The position numbers were made by a program, and so were the translations under genes. A DNA stretch of 64,000 nucleotides. It comes from Polaromonas sp. GTDB taxonomy: Bacteria; Pseudomonadota; Gammaproteobacteria; Burkholderiales; Burkholderiaceae_C. Below the pieces are notes generated by a model that was not told the DNA's origin, did no database searches, and worked only from the letters and a program-made list of their open reading frames with translations. The stretch lies in the NCBI RefSeq assembly GCF_029945925.1, contig NZ_JAQSDN010000002.1:20548-84547 (forward strand), given 5' to 3'. Numbering within the stretch: position 1 is the first letter of the stretch; each line of letters opens with the position of its first letter. Of this stretch, positions 1-7,794 are shown one piece after another.

Positions 1-521
1 CCAGCCAGGGCGGGCAGGACATCTTTGTCCACATTTCGGAATACCGGAGCGGTGGCCGGCCAGTGTTGAACGAGGCGCTGAGCTTTGAAGTCGCGCTCAA
101 TCCCCAGGGCAAGAAGTGCGCGGTGAAAGTGCAGGGTGTTGGGGCGCAGCAGGCTGCGTATCAGCCCGACCGCAGCCACCGCCCCATGCGGGTCAGCCGT
201 TCGGGCAACTCCCCCGGCGGCGGGCTGAAGGCGGTGGTGGGTCTGCTGCTGGTGGCGGCGCTGGGGTGGCAGGCTTATGCGTATTACCAGAAGGTCGCCC
301 CCGCCGGACGCGCCAATGCAGCGGCGTCCCCGGCGGGCCAACCCTCGCTGGACCTGGCCCCTTCGCGTGCCGCGCCGGCCTCCTATGTCTGCGACGGCCG
401 GCAGCATTGCTCGCAAATGAGCTCCTGCGCCGAAGCCACGTACTTCCTGAAAAACTGCCCCGGCACCAAGATGGATGGCGACAACGACGGCGTGCCCTGC
501 GAGGACCAGCTTTGCAGATAG
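1..521 (+). CDS. Cold-shock-domain / excalibur-domain membrane protein, 5' truncated by the window edge
   Basis: The reading frame is already open at base 3 and ends at TAG 519-521, so the true start lies to the left. The first 40 visible residues carry the end of a cold-shock nucleic-acid-binding fold (DIFVHISEY, then LSFEVALNPQGKKCAVKVQ). A Pro/Arg linker follows, then one hydrophobic segment around bases 230-290 (VVGLLLVAALGWQAYAYY). The C-terminal 45 residues form an excalibur-type Ca-binding domain with six cysteines and a DGDNDGVPCE loop. In known proteins of this layout the cold-shock part is predicted to be cytoplasmic and the excalibur part extracytoplasmic. The function is not established. 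Confidence 0.85.
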   Translation, partial: SQGGQDIFVHISEYRSGGRPVLNEALSFEVALNPQGKKCAVKVQGVGAQQAAYQPDRSHRPMRVSRSGNSPGGGLKAVVGLLLVAALGWQAYAYYQKVAPAGRANAAASPAGQPSLDLAPSRAAPASYVCDGRQHCSQMSSCAEATYFLKNCPGTKMDGDNDGVPCEDQLCR

Positions 522-543
522 GGTAGGCCGCCCGGGATGGGGT

Positions 544-600
544 TGCTATCAATTAGGTAGCTATTGGCGACCGTCTGTATTGGGCTAGAGGCGTATTTTG
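544..600 (+). repeat. GCTAT/ATAGC dispersed element, copy 1
   Basis: GCTAT at 545 is followed by TAGCTAT, then a GC-rich middle and TTGGGCTAGAGGC. It matches the second copy at 1271-1327 and about eleven others in the window. It lies directly next to a decayed Bug-receptor fragment, exactly as copy 2 does. Confidence 0.7.
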
Positions 601-760
601 TTCATGGTGAACCATGAAAAGCGCCGCATGCCCTGTTTGTCCAGCCGCACTAGGATGACCGGTTCGTTCAGTAGCTTGGTCATGGCCGTGTTGATGCGCG
701 TGGCTTCTGCGACCGACGTTCCGGCGCCGCTTGCCTCGGCGTCGGGCGGCAGTACACTGA
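600..760 (-). pseudogene. Decayed C-terminal fragment of a Bug/TctC-type solute receptor, copy 1
   Basis: Translated on the minus strand this stretch reads VAEATRINTAMTKLLNEP followed by VILVRLDKQG. That resembles the C-terminal helix region of tripartite-tricarboxylate (Bug) binding proteins, where a residue pattern like ARINAAVVKALADPEVRARL is usual. No signal peptide or N-terminal lobe is present, so it is a relic. About 75-80 percent of its bases over 120 bp recur at 1325-1430. The family assignment rests on pattern recognition of a short peptide. Confidence 0.45.
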
Positions 761-794
761 TCATTCGTGACAGGCTATTTGGAGGTTCCCGATC

Positions 795-1199
795 ATGCAG
801 ACGGTAATTCCCGAAGTGACCACGGACGTATTGCAGGCCTTCGCTGACGCGTGGAATCGCCACGATGTCGATGCGCTTATGTCGTTCATGACCGAGGACT
901 GTGTTTTCGAGTCCTCTGCCGGCGCCGACGACTGCGGAACCCGGTACATGGGCAGAGACGCCGTGCGCGCTGGTTTCGCGGAGGTCTGGGAAATCTTTCC
1001 CGACGCCCACTGGGGGAACGCGCGCCATTTTGTCCAGGGAGACCGGGGCGTATCGGAGTGGACGTTCACGGGAACACGGGCGGACGGAACGCGCGTCGAA
1101 GTCCATGGTTGTGATCTGTTCACTTTTCGCGACGGCAAGATTTTGCTGAAGAACTCCTACCGCAAGAACCGCCCACCCATTGCGAAGTCGATGCGATGA
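795..1199 (+). CDS. SnoaL-like / NTF2-fold protein
   Basis: 134 residues, starting at ATG 795 with GGAGG nine bases upstream. The sequence has the SnoaL/NTF2 cone-fold pattern: an N-terminal helix with AFADAWNRHDVDALMSFMTED, a central GRDAVRAGF helix, and C-terminal strands ending GDLFTF-like (GCDLFTFRDGKILLKNSYRK). Members are small polyketide cyclases, isomerases or ligand-binding proteins of unknown substrate. No catalytic assignment can be made from the sequence. It stands alone between two copies of a decayed receptor fragment, which suggests that it was captured or that its surroundings were duplicated. Confidence 0.85.
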   Translation: MQTVIPEVTTDVLQAFADAWNRHDVDALMSFMTEDCVFESSAGADDCGTRYMGRDAVRAGFAEVWEIFPDAHWGNARHFVQGDRGVSEWTFTGTRADGTRVEVHGCDLFTFRDGKILLKNSYRKNRPPIAKSMR

Positions 1200-1270
1200 C
1201 GCCCAACCCTTCCATCAAGCGAGCCTGTGAAGACCAGGTGTGCAGACAGGCAGGGCGGCCTGGTTCGAAT

Positions 1271-1327
1271 CGCTATTAAATTTATAGCTGGCTGCGTCCG
1301 TCCGGATTGGGCTGGAGGCATATTTTG
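1271..1327 (+). repeat. GCTAT/ATAGC dispersed element, copy 2
   Basis: GCTATTAAATTTATAGC forms the hairpin arms. The middle GGCTGCGTCCG and the end TTGGGCTGGAGGC follow. It is directly joined to the second decayed Bug-receptor fragment. Confidence 0.75.
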
Positions 1328-1430
1328 TTGCCCTGTTTGTCCAGGTGCTCAGGATGACCGGGTCTTTCAGCAGTTTGGCCATGGCGCCGTTGATGCGGGT
1401 GGCTTCGGCCACCGGTGTGGCAGCCGGGCC
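1325..1430 (-). pseudogene. Decayed C-terminal fragment of a Bug/TctC-type solute receptor, copy 2
   Basis: Minus-strand translation gives VAEATRINGAMAKLLKDP, then a frameshift relative to copy 1, after which LDKQGNK appears in another frame. It is clearly homologous to 600-760 and has no intact reading frame. The rest of the 1200-1563 gap contains only this relic, the repeat element and the PilZ gene's leader. Confidence 0.45.
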
Positions 1431-1563
1431 GGGCAGGCCGCAAACCTATCATCGGGCCTGCCTGATGTCCCACACGCAAGCCGCGAGAGCGCCTACACAC
1501 GGCGCGCGCCCATGCCCTAGATTGGAGGCCACGCCCGTTTTCGGGCATCTTCAGGACAGGACC

Positions 1564-1881
1564 ATGCAAACAACCGCCGGGGGCGAGAAGAAGGCCACGT
1601 TGCTTGAGCAACGGGCCGCACAGCGTTTTGGCGTGGCGGTGCGCCTGACCATCGACGGCGACGAGGGCTTGACCCATGACCTGAGTGCGGCCGGGCTGTA
1701 CTTCCAGTCGGACCGCAGCTACGAGCCAGGTGCCAACATGGAGCTCGTGCTGGAGTTTCCCGGTGCGGGCCGGGTGCACCCGCTGACCTGCGAGGCGCAG
1801 GTGGTGCGCGTGACCCCAGCCGGCGACGGCTTCAACATTGCCGTGCGCCTGCTGACGCCGCTGTTTCCCGACCGGGCGTAA
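1564..1881 (+). CDS. PilZ-domain protein
   Basis: 105 residues from ATG 1564, with AGGACAGG just upstream; the frame stays open further upstream but that part covers the receptor relic and is not coding. The sequence shows a single PilZ-type beta-barrel: ERQAAQRF-like N-terminus (LLEQRAAQRFGVAVRL), the central D-x-S-x2-G block (HDLSAAGLYF) and a closing strand GFNIAVRL. PilZ domains bind cyclic-di-GMP, usually through RxxxR and D/NxSxxG motifs. The second motif is visible and the first is only partly kept (EQRAAQR). The likely role is a c-di-GMP effector, with an unknown target. Confidence 0.75.
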   Translation: MQTTAGGEKKATLLEQRAAQRFGVAVRLTIDGDEGLTHDLSAAGLYFQSDRSYEPGANMELVLEFPGAGRVHPLTCEAQVVRVTPAGDGFNIAVRLLTPLFPDRA

Positions 1882-1902
1882 CCGCCCCGGCGCCCCGGCC
1901 GC

Positions 1903-2688
1903 TCAGGCCAGCCCGAGGTCTTTCAGCGCGGGCTTCCAGCACTGCATGGCTATTTTCTTGAAACCCGAACCCTTGGGGTGCAATTCGTTCGCCCAGTCGC
2001 CGGGGCCCAGCGTGCCGCGGCTGTCCACCACGTGAAGGTGGTCGGGGTCCATCTTCGTGATGTTGTCCAGCACCTTGTAGAAGGCGTCCAGCAGGTAGAC
2101 CACGCAGGCCTGGTGCAGCTCGGGCTTGACGCCGGCGGCCGTCAGCGCGGGCTGCAGCCAGCCGTCCTTGCCGAACACGCCCTTGCCGTCCGGGATCGCG
2201 TAGTCGTAGCTGTGCATGACGATCAGGCAGTCCAGGGGGGTACGGGTGTAGACCACACCGATCAGCTTGCGGTAGTAGGTGTCCATGCGGTCCAGAAACC
2301 CCTGCAGGCCCTGCGCGCCACCGCGAAAGCAGCCATTGGCCGTGGTTTCGCCCGAGCAGCTGTCCTTGAGCAGCGGCCGCATGTCGTTGAAGCCGGCAAA
2401 GTCGTTGCCGCCCCCGCTGAGGAACACGGCCGACAGGCTTGAACCATACAGCTTGAGCGTGCTGCGCACGCTGTCGGCGTATTTGCCGTCCACGTAGTCA
2501 AAGGCTTCGGCGCCGTTCATGCCCTTGGCCAGGATGACGTGGCTTTTGGGCGCCACGATCTGGCCCAGGTAGTTGGTCAGGCTGCCCCCGAAGAAGGGGT
2601 ACCAGAACCAGGAGTCGCCGATCGCCAGGATGGTCGGGTTGGCGCCGTCGGCCTTCATCTGTGTTTCGTCCCAGTAGTAGTTGCTCAT
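1903..2688 (-). CDS. SGNH/GDSL-family hydrolase
   Basis: 261 residues from ATG at 2688. Block I is AIGDSWFWYP near residue 25 and holds the nucleophilic Ser. The Gly of block II is in AKGMNGAEA, block III is SGGGNDFAGF (Gly-x-Asn-Asp), and the catalytic His is in NELHPKGSGF near the C-terminus. All four SGNH residues are therefore present. Enzymes of this fold are esterases or acyl hydrolases. There is no clear signal peptide, so a cytoplasmic location is likely. It is divergent from the GST gene at 2899. The substrate is unknown. Confidence 0.8.
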   Translation of the reverse strand: MSNYYWDETQMKADGANPTILAIGDSWFWYPFFGGSLTNYLGQIVAPKSHVILAKGMNGAEAFDYVDGKYADSVRSTLKLYGSSLSAVFLSGGGNDFAGFNDMRPLLKDSCSGETTANGCFRGGAQGLQGFLDRMDTYYRKLIGVVYTRTPLDCLIVMHSYDYAIPDGKGVFGKDGWLQPALTAAGVKPELHQACVVYLLDAFYKVLDNITKMDPDHLHVVDSRGTLGPGDWANELHPKGSGFKKIAMQCWKPALKDLGLA

Positions 2689-2898
2689 GGTGTTTCCAGT
2701 CAATGAAGTGAGTGAGGGGGAAATAGTCACGCTGGCGCTGCCGTCTGTCCTCCTCCAAATAGAGGAGAAGGCGGCAGATGTCACACAAACAGCCCTGGCA
2801 CCCCGGGGCCTGGCGGCGCCGCGACTGTCACCGCCGTTGCAGGCCGGCCCGGCCGGGCTGGCATAAACTTGGTGCCAACAACCCCAGGAGACTTTCCC

Positions 2899-3543
2899 AT
2901 GCTGACGCTCTGCGGCCTTCCCATTTCCAATTACTACAACAAGGTCAAGCTCGCGCTGCTTGAAAAAGGCGTGCCTTTTGCCGAAGAGAACGTGGGCACG
3001 TTCAGCAAGGACGAAGCGGTTCTGGGTGACTCGCCGCTGGGCAAAATTCCCTTCATCCGCACGGCGCAGGGCGGTCTCTGCGAAAGCCAGGCCATCCTGG
3101 ACTACCTTGAGGCCGCCTTCCCGCAGCCGCCGCTGCTGCCGGCCGATGCTTTTGCCGCCGCCAAGGTGCGCGAGCTCACCACCTACATCGACTGGCATCT
3201 GGAGATCGTCGCACGCCAGCTGTATGGTGCGGTCTTTTTCGGCGCCGAGCCGTTGAGCGAGGGCAACCTGGCCCGCATCCGCAAGCAGTTGGAGGCCAAC
3301 ATCGCCGCTTTCAAAAAGCTGGCGAAGTTTTCGCCCTATGTGGCCGGCGACACCTTCACCCAGGCCGACTGCGCCGCCTTTGCCAGCCTGCCGCTGGTGG
3401 GCATGGCCAGCAAGGCCGCGTTTGGCGAAGACCTGCTGCTGGCCGGCGGGGTGGACTACAAGAGCTACGTCAAGTTGATCGGCGAGCGGCCCTCGGCCCA
3501 GAAAGTCGTGGCTGACCGCAAGGCCGCGCAGACCAAGGCCTGA
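2899..3543 (+). CDS. Glutathione S-transferase family protein
   Basis: 214 residues from ATG 2899 with AGGAG 9 bases upstream. The N-terminal thioredoxin-like domain has LCGLPISNYYNKVKLALLEKG, a cis-Pro region (LGKIPFI) and the ESQAILDYLE glutathione-binding motif. An all-helical C-terminal domain follows, ending with an N-capping-type segment (AGDTFTQADCAAF). The layout and length match cytosolic GSTs. The catalytic residue in the SNYYN region is Ser or Tyr, and the class cannot be fixed. The substrate is unknown. Confidence 0.9.
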   Translation: MLTLCGLPISNYYNKVKLALLEKGVPFAEENVGTFSKDEAVLGDSPLGKIPFIRTAQGGLCESQAILDYLEAAFPQPPLLPADAFAAAKVRELTTYIDWHLEIVARQLYGAVFFGAEPLSEGNLARIRKQLEANIAAFKKLAKFSPYVAGDTFTQADCAAFASLPLVGMASKAAFGEDLLLAGGVDYKSYVKLIGERPSAQKVVADRKAAQTKA

Positions 3544-3560
3544 GGGACAACTGCCAAGCG

Positions 3561-3674
3561 ATGATGGCGCTTGAACAGCTGGTGGCGCAGGCCGTGTACA
3601 CCGCCTACCGCCTTGGCGGCTACGCGATGCTGAACCTGGTGGAAGACCCGGCGCTGCTCGCCATCCTCTTCTGA
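3561..3674 (+). CDS. Possible 37-residue microprotein downstream of GST
   Basis: An ATG-ATG start at 3561 opens 37 codons, ending at TGA 3672-3674, with an amphipathic sequence (ALEQLVAQAVYTAYRLGG ... DPALLAILF). It starts 17 bases after the GST stop and could be co-transcribed. No good Shine-Dalgarno sequence is visible. It could also be a relic of a longer gene. It is reported only because the gap holds nothing else but repeats. Confidence 0.25.
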   Translation: MMALEQLVAQAVYTAYRLGGYAMLNLVEDPALLAILF

Positions 3675-3676
3675 TG

Positions 3677-3730
3677 ACTATCAAAATGATAGCTGCTTGC
3701 GCAGGACCAGCAAGGGCTGGTGGCCAATTT
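3677..3730 (+). repeat. GCTAT/ATAGC dispersed element, copy 3
   Basis: The hairpin CTATCAAAATGATAG is followed by CTGCTTGCGCAGGACCAGCAAGGGCTGG, the same order of parts as the other copies. Confidence 0.8.
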
Positions 3731-3777
3731 AGTCATCAACCAGGGCCTGGTGATTTTTCGTCATTCATGACATCACA

Positions 3778-3851
3778 CCGTTCGGGCGGAGCCTGTCGAA
3801 GCCTGTCCTGAGCAAGGAGGAAGCGCCTTTCGACAAGCTCAGGGCGAACGG
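3778..3851. repeat. REP-like inverted repeat (TTCGACAAGCTCAGGGCGAACGG type)
   Basis: The left arm starts CCGTTCGGGCGGAGCCTGTCGAA and the right arm is its inverted, diverged partner ending GGGCGAACGG, with a central spacer that repeats the GCCTGTCCTGAGC part. The same core occurs once more at 28123-28145. Repeats with this core are common between genes in many proteobacteria. It lies in the gap upstream of the 3' end of the 3887-4750 gene. Confidence 0.75.
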
Positions 3852-3886
3852 TCGTCAGTTGCCTGTCTTGATTTATCGAGGCTTCG

Positions 3887-4750
3887 CTAGTCCAGGGTGA
3901 TCGACTGGAAGGAGGCACCGGGCAGCTTGTCGGAGCTGGTGCTGCTCAGCTTGTTGACATCGGTGAGCACCCGGGCGTCTAGTGGCGTCATGTTTTCCTT
4001 GGCCTCGATGTGGCTGCCCAGGACGCGCAGGTTCTTGTAGAAGTCGGCCTTGCTGGGCGAGACCTTGATCTGGGCGGCCGTGTTCTGGCCGTAAAGGCGG
4101 TTCGCCGAATTCTTGAGCAGCACGTTGGAAATGCCGACCGAGAAGTTGTCCCACATGGCCGCAGGCGCGGTTTCCTTGTCCGAGGCCTTCTCCAGCGCGA
4201 TCTCCCCGGTCAGCGCGCGCAATTGGTCGAGCTTCTGGCGGCCCGCCGGCGTGGCGCCCAGCTGCTCCCACTCCTTGCTGGCCGCGTCGAACTTCGCGTT
4301 CCATCCCGGTGCGCCCGCGCTGGCAAACTGTGTTTCCAGCGGGGTGCCCTGGGTCAGCTCGCGCAGCGCCACCGCAAAGTCCACGTACACGAACTCCAGC
4401 TCGGCCACCGACAGCTGGCAGCCCTGCAGGGACACCTCGCGCGTCATCGGTGCGGTGAAGCCGCGTGTCCTTTCGTTGCGTGGCGGAACGATTTTGAAAT
4501 TCCGGGCCGTCGGGTCTTGCGCCGTGCACACAAAGCGGCAGCTGATTTTTCCGTTGGCATCGGTGTTTCCGGGGCATTCGCCGGCGCTGGAGCTGGCATT
4601 GCCGAGCCGGATGTCAAAGCGCCCCAGATCGCGAAACGGCCGCGGGGTGTTGGGTGAGGCGAGTTGTTTGACCAGCAGTTGCAGGGTGGCCTGGGCCGAC
4701 ACCAGCGGCGCGGCCGACGCCAGAAGCAGGCTGATGAGCAGTGTGCGCAT
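3887..4750 (-). CDS. Exported protein of unknown function (distal gene of an envelope pair)
   Basis: 287 residues from ATG at 4750. A cleavable signal peptide is visible (MRTLLISLLLASAAPLVSA, Ala-x-Ala type cut near residue 20). The mature part has an N-terminal domain with four cysteines (ECPG, ISCRFVC, LQGCQL) that probably form disulphides. A helical C-terminal half follows. I recognise no family. Its start lies one base after the stop of the upstream gene 4752-5411, which also has Cys-rich exported segments and a TLGDLSE-like strand pattern. The two are almost certainly one operon and may work as one periplasmic complex. Confidence 0.7.
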   Translation of the reverse strand: MRTLLISLLLASAAPLVSAQATLQLLVKQLASPNTPRPFRDLGRFDIRLGNASSSAGECPGNTDANGKISCRFVCTAQDPTARNFKIVPPRNERTRGFTAPMTREVSLQGCQLSVAELEFVYVDFAVALRELTQGTPLETQFASAGAPGWNAKFDAASKEWEQLGATPAGRQKLDQLRALTGEIALEKASDKETAPAAMWDNFSVGISNVLLKNSANRLYGQNTAAQIKVSPSKADFYKNLRVLGSHIEAKENMTPLDARVLTDVNKLSSTSSDKLPGASFQSITLD

Positions 4751-4751
4751 G

Positions 4752-5411
4752 TCAATCTCCTTTTTTGCGCCATCCCGTCAGGACCATGACGGCGTACCCT
4801 GCGACGAGAAGCAGGGCGGCCGACGCCAGTATCTTGGCCAGCGGGCCCGCACGCACGGGCCAGTTGAAGATGCTGGCGTTTTCCACGCGGCAGACGCCGT
4901 CTTTCAGGCCCGCCTGGTACACCACGAACACGCCGAGGTCGTCCAGCGTGCCGGGTTTCGCCAGCCGGATGTGGAACCGGTACAGAAAGGACTCGCTGAG
5001 ATCGCCGAGCGTGAAGTTGATTTTCGGCTCGCCGCCCTCGGTGTAGACGGTGCCTTCGCAAAGGGCGCCCGGGCAGGTTTCGCCGGCCAGGGGGTGCAGG
5101 CCGAGGTTGGCGTCGCGGTTCGATCCGCTGAGGTCTTCCGAGCTCAGGAACTTGACGTTCAGTATCAGGGGCTTGTTGGCGCTGAAGCTCAAGGGCAATG
5201 CGGCGGGCGCCTGGCCGCGCATGTAGCCGGTGACCATCAGCTTGCTCGGGCCGAGCTGCTCCTTCTCGAGAACGATCAGGCAGCGCTCCAGCCAGCCGGA
5301 CATCAATGACTTGAGGGTCGATTCGCTGAAGGTGACCAGCGGCACCAGAACGGCCAACACCACGGCCGCCACCGCGGGGCGAAGAAACTGGACGGCTTTC
5401 TGGAGGGTCAT
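4752..5411 (-). CDS. Bitopic membrane protein of unknown function (proximal gene of an envelope pair)
   Basis: 219 residues from ATG at 5411. There is one hydrophobic segment at about residues 11-28 (LRPAVAAVVLAVLVPLV) and a second at about 190-210 (ILASAALLLVAGYAVMVL) followed by WRKKGD. The roughly 160 residues between them would lie in the periplasm. That region contains paired cysteines (GETCPGALCEGTVY) and beta-rich sequence. No family is recognised. It is the first gene of a pair with 3887-4750. The divergent gap 5412-5634 must hold the promoter, but I can define no clear -10 or -35. Confidence 0.7.
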   Translation of the reverse strand: MTLQKAVQFLRPAVAAVVLAVLVPLVTFSESTLKSLMSGWLERCLIVLEKEQLGPSKLMVTGYMRGQAPAALPLSFSANKPLILNVKFLSSEDLSGSNRDANLGLHPLAGETCPGALCEGTVYTEGGEPKINFTLGDLSESFLYRFHIRLAKPGTLDDLGVFVVYQAGLKDGVCRVENASIFNWPVRAGPLAKILASAALLLVAGYAVMVLTGWRKKGD

Positions 5412-5634
5412 GCGCTAACTCCGTTGAAACAGCAGCGGGCCGGTGGCGAGGCCGCCCTCGGGTGCTGGCAGGCGCGAGGCTTTGGGGCCCAGCCGGCTGG
5501 AGGGAACCCGGCATACAGCGGTTGTAGACCAAAAATACCGCCTTGTCATCCTGTGTTTGGAGGAGGTGTGGATGCCGCATGGAGCGTGTGGACGAGCTTT
5601 GGCTGGGCCCGTGCCGCGCGTTAAGCTCGACCCC

Positions 5635-6420
5635 ATGACGCCCGATCAACTTCTCCACCACTACGACCATGCCGGTTTCTGGCCCGCCGCCTCGGGCCTG
5701 GACGTACCCGAGGCTTACCAGCGCGCGTTGGCGGTGCGGCAGTTGCGCATGAACCGCGGTGAACAGCCGCGCGGCTACAAGGTGGGTTTTACCAACCGCA
5801 ACATCTGGCCGCGCTACCAGGTGTACGGGCCGATCTGGGGCACGGTCTGGGACACCACCCTGTCGTATTGCGAAGGGGAGGGCGAGGTGTCCCTGGCGGG
5901 AACCTGCCAGCCGCGGCTGGAACCGGAAGCGGTCTTTGGTATCGCCGCCACGCCGCCGGCCAATGCCTCGCTTGACGAGTTGTTCGCCTGCATCGCGTGG
6001 GTCGCGCCCGGTTTCGAAATCGTGCAGTCGCACCAGCCCGGGTGGAAGTTCGTGGCGGCCGACACCGTGGCCGACGGGGCGCTGCATGCGCGCCTGCTGG
6101 TCGGCGCGCGTGTGCCGGTGGCCGGGCTGGCCAGCGATGCGCGAGCTCTCGAGGAGTGCCTGGCAGCGGCGCACATCACGTTGTCCTGTGGCGGCCGGCA
6201 GATCGACCAGGGCGTGGGCGCGAATGTGCTCGACGGCCCGCTGCACGCGCTGCAGCATTTCCTGACGGAGATGCGCAACTGCCCCGGCGCGCCCGACCTG
6301 CAGCCGGGCGACGTGGTGACCACCGGTACCTGGACGGACGCCTGGCCGGTGGCGCCGGGCGAGACATGGACGGCGGCGTTTGACGCGCCGCTGGCCGGCC
6401 TGACCGTCAGGTTCCGCTGA
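5635..6420 (+). CDS. 2-keto-4-pentenoate hydratase / fumarylacetoacetate-hydrolase family protein
   Basis: 261 residues from ATG 5635; the frame is open further upstream but family members start close to MTPDQLL. Features of the hydratase/decarboxylase branch of the FAH superfamily are GYKVGFTNRN (usual GYKIGLT), RLEPEAVFGI with the metal-ligand Glu pair, and PGDVVTTGTWTDAWPV near the end. Such enzymes hydrate 2-hydroxypenta-2,4-dienoates in aromatic meta-cleavage pathways. No other meta-pathway gene is near, so the substrate is open. Its stop overlaps the start of the MFS gene by one base, so the two are translationally coupled. The MFS protein may import its substrate. Confidence 0.8.
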   Translation: MTPDQLLHHYDHAGFWPAASGLDVPEAYQRALAVRQLRMNRGEQPRGYKVGFTNRNIWPRYQVYGPIWGTVWDTTLSYCEGEGEVSLAGTCQPRLEPEAVFGIAATPPANASLDELFACIAWVAPGFEIVQSHQPGWKFVAADTVADGALHARLLVGARVPVAGLASDARALEECLAAAHITLSCGGRQIDQGVGANVLDGPLHALQHFLTEMRNCPGAPDLQPGDVVTTGTWTDAWPVAPGETWTAAFDAPLAGLTVRFR

Positions 6421-7622
6421 TGGCGGGCGCGGTTCCCCGGCGCATTCTGCCGGTGATCGTGCTGTCGCAGTTCGCCGGCACCTCGCTGTGGTTTGCGGTC
6501 AATGCCGTCATGCCCGACCTGCAACGGGCCTGGGGCTTGCCCCCCGGAGCCGTGGGCATGTTGACCTCGGCCGTGCAACTTGGTTTTGTGGCGGGCACGC
6601 TGGTGTTTGCCTTGCTGATGCTGGCCGACCGCTTTGCGCCTTCACGCGTGTTCCTGGTCTGCTCGCTGCTCGGCGCGGCGCTCAATGCCGCCACGGTCTG
6701 GGTGCAGGGCGACTTCACGCTGCTGCTGGCGCTGCGTTTTGGCGTGGGGTTTTTGCTGGCCGGCATTTACCCGGTGGGCATGAAAATCGCGGCGAGCTGG
6801 TACCGCGAACGCCTGGGCGCGGTGATGGGGGTGCTGATAGGCGCGTTGGTGCTGGGCACGGCCTTGCCCCACGGCCTGCGTGCGCTCGCCGGTGACGCGG
6901 GCCTGCCTGCGTTTGCAGGGGGCGGCTCGCCCTGGCAGGCGGTGGTGCTGGGTGTGTCGCTGCTGGCCGCGTTGGGCGGCGTGGCCACCGCCTGGCTGGT
7001 GCCCGAGAGCCCGCACCTGCTGCGCGGTGCACGCATCACGCCGCGGGCGCTGGGCCTGATCTGGACCGACCGGCGCCTGCGCGCGTCGGTGTTCGGCTAT
7101 TTCGGCCACATGTGGGAGCTCTATGCCTTTTTTGTGCTGGTGCCGCTGATTGTGGCGACCCGGCTGGCGGGCACGTCCGTGAGTGTTGCGGCCTTCTGGA
7201 TCATTGCCGTGGGCAGCGCAGGCTGCGTGGGTGGCGGCTTGCTGGTGCGGCGTTTCGGCAGCGCCCGCGTGGCGCAGCTGCAGCTGGCCATCAGCGGCGC
7301 CTGCTGCGTGGCGGCACCGCTGATGCTGACCGCGCCGCTGCCGTGGTTCATGGCCTGGATGCTGCTCTGGGGCGTGACGGTGTCGGGTGACTCGCCGCAG
7401 TTTTCCACCCTGACCGCGCAGAACGCGCCGCCTGCCGTGGCCGGCAGCGTGCTGACCTTTGCCAATTGCATCGGCTTTGCGATCTCGGTGCTCAGCATCG
7501 AGCTGTTTGTCCGCGCCGTGCAGGCCTGGCCGCTGTCGGTCGTGCTGCCCTGGCTCGCACTGGGGCCGGCCCTGGGCCTGCTGATGTTCAGACCGCTGCT
7601 GCGCAGGCGCCGTCAGGTTTGA
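6420..7622 (+). CDS. MFS transporter
   Basis: 400 residues with about twelve hydrophobic segments. It starts SQFAGTSLWFAVNAVMPDLQ, resembling the YNFM/CynX-type drug or anion transporters of the major facilitator superfamily. The loop after helix 2 has LADRFAPSRVF, a weak version of the MFS A motif (GxxxDRxGRR). It is coupled to the hydratase gene through the TGATG junction at 6418-6422. Its substrate cannot be read from the sequence; context suggests a small organic acid. Confidence 0.85.
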   Translation: MAGAVPRRILPVIVLSQFAGTSLWFAVNAVMPDLQRAWGLPPGAVGMLTSAVQLGFVAGTLVFALLMLADRFAPSRVFLVCSLLGAALNAATVWVQGDFTLLLALRFGVGFLLAGIYPVGMKIAASWYRERLGAVMGVLIGALVLGTALPHGLRALAGDAGLPAFAGGGSPWQAVVLGVSLLAALGGVATAWLVPESPHLLRGARITPRALGLIWTDRRLRASVFGYFGHMWELYAFFVLVPLIVATRLAGTSVSVAAFWIIAVGSAGCVGGGLLVRRFGSARVAQLQLAISGACCVAAPLMLTAPLPWFMAWMLLWGVTVSGDSPQFSTLTAQNAPPAVAGSVLTFANCIGFAISVLSIELFVRAVQAWPLSVVLPWLALGPALGLLMFRPLLRRRRQV

Positions 7623-7643
7623 CAGGCACCGGTCGGGCCTGTT

Positions 7644-7656
7644 CTACAGGCTGTAG
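7644..7656. promoter_or_regulatory. Perfect 13-bp palindrome upstream of the TRAP operon, possible operator
   Basis: CTACAGGCTGTAG is a perfect inverted repeat with a 1-base centre, 139 bases upstream of the receptor start codon. It is partly repeated by a nearby GTAG ... CTAC pair (7653-7668). No regulator gene lies next to the operon, so the binding protein is unknown. It may be a chance palindrome. Confidence 0.3.
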
Positions 7657-7794
7657 TGAGTGCCCTACACCCTGAAAAGTCGCTTGTCCCGGAACCTGGC
7701 CGTGGCACGTAGTTTGCATGCCAACCTTGGCGCAATCATCCCGTTTGCGCAGCAGCTGCTGTCTCACCAGCTTCTCTACCCCAAGGAATATCGC

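Noticed and set aside
2689..2898. A long minus-strand extension (to 3684) of the SGNH hydrolase
   Set aside because: It would run through the whole antisense side of the GST gene; the family start is at 2688.
5415..5636. A 73-codon minus-strand frame upstream of the envelope pair
   Set aside because: No family pattern, and it would occupy the promoter region of the divergent genes.
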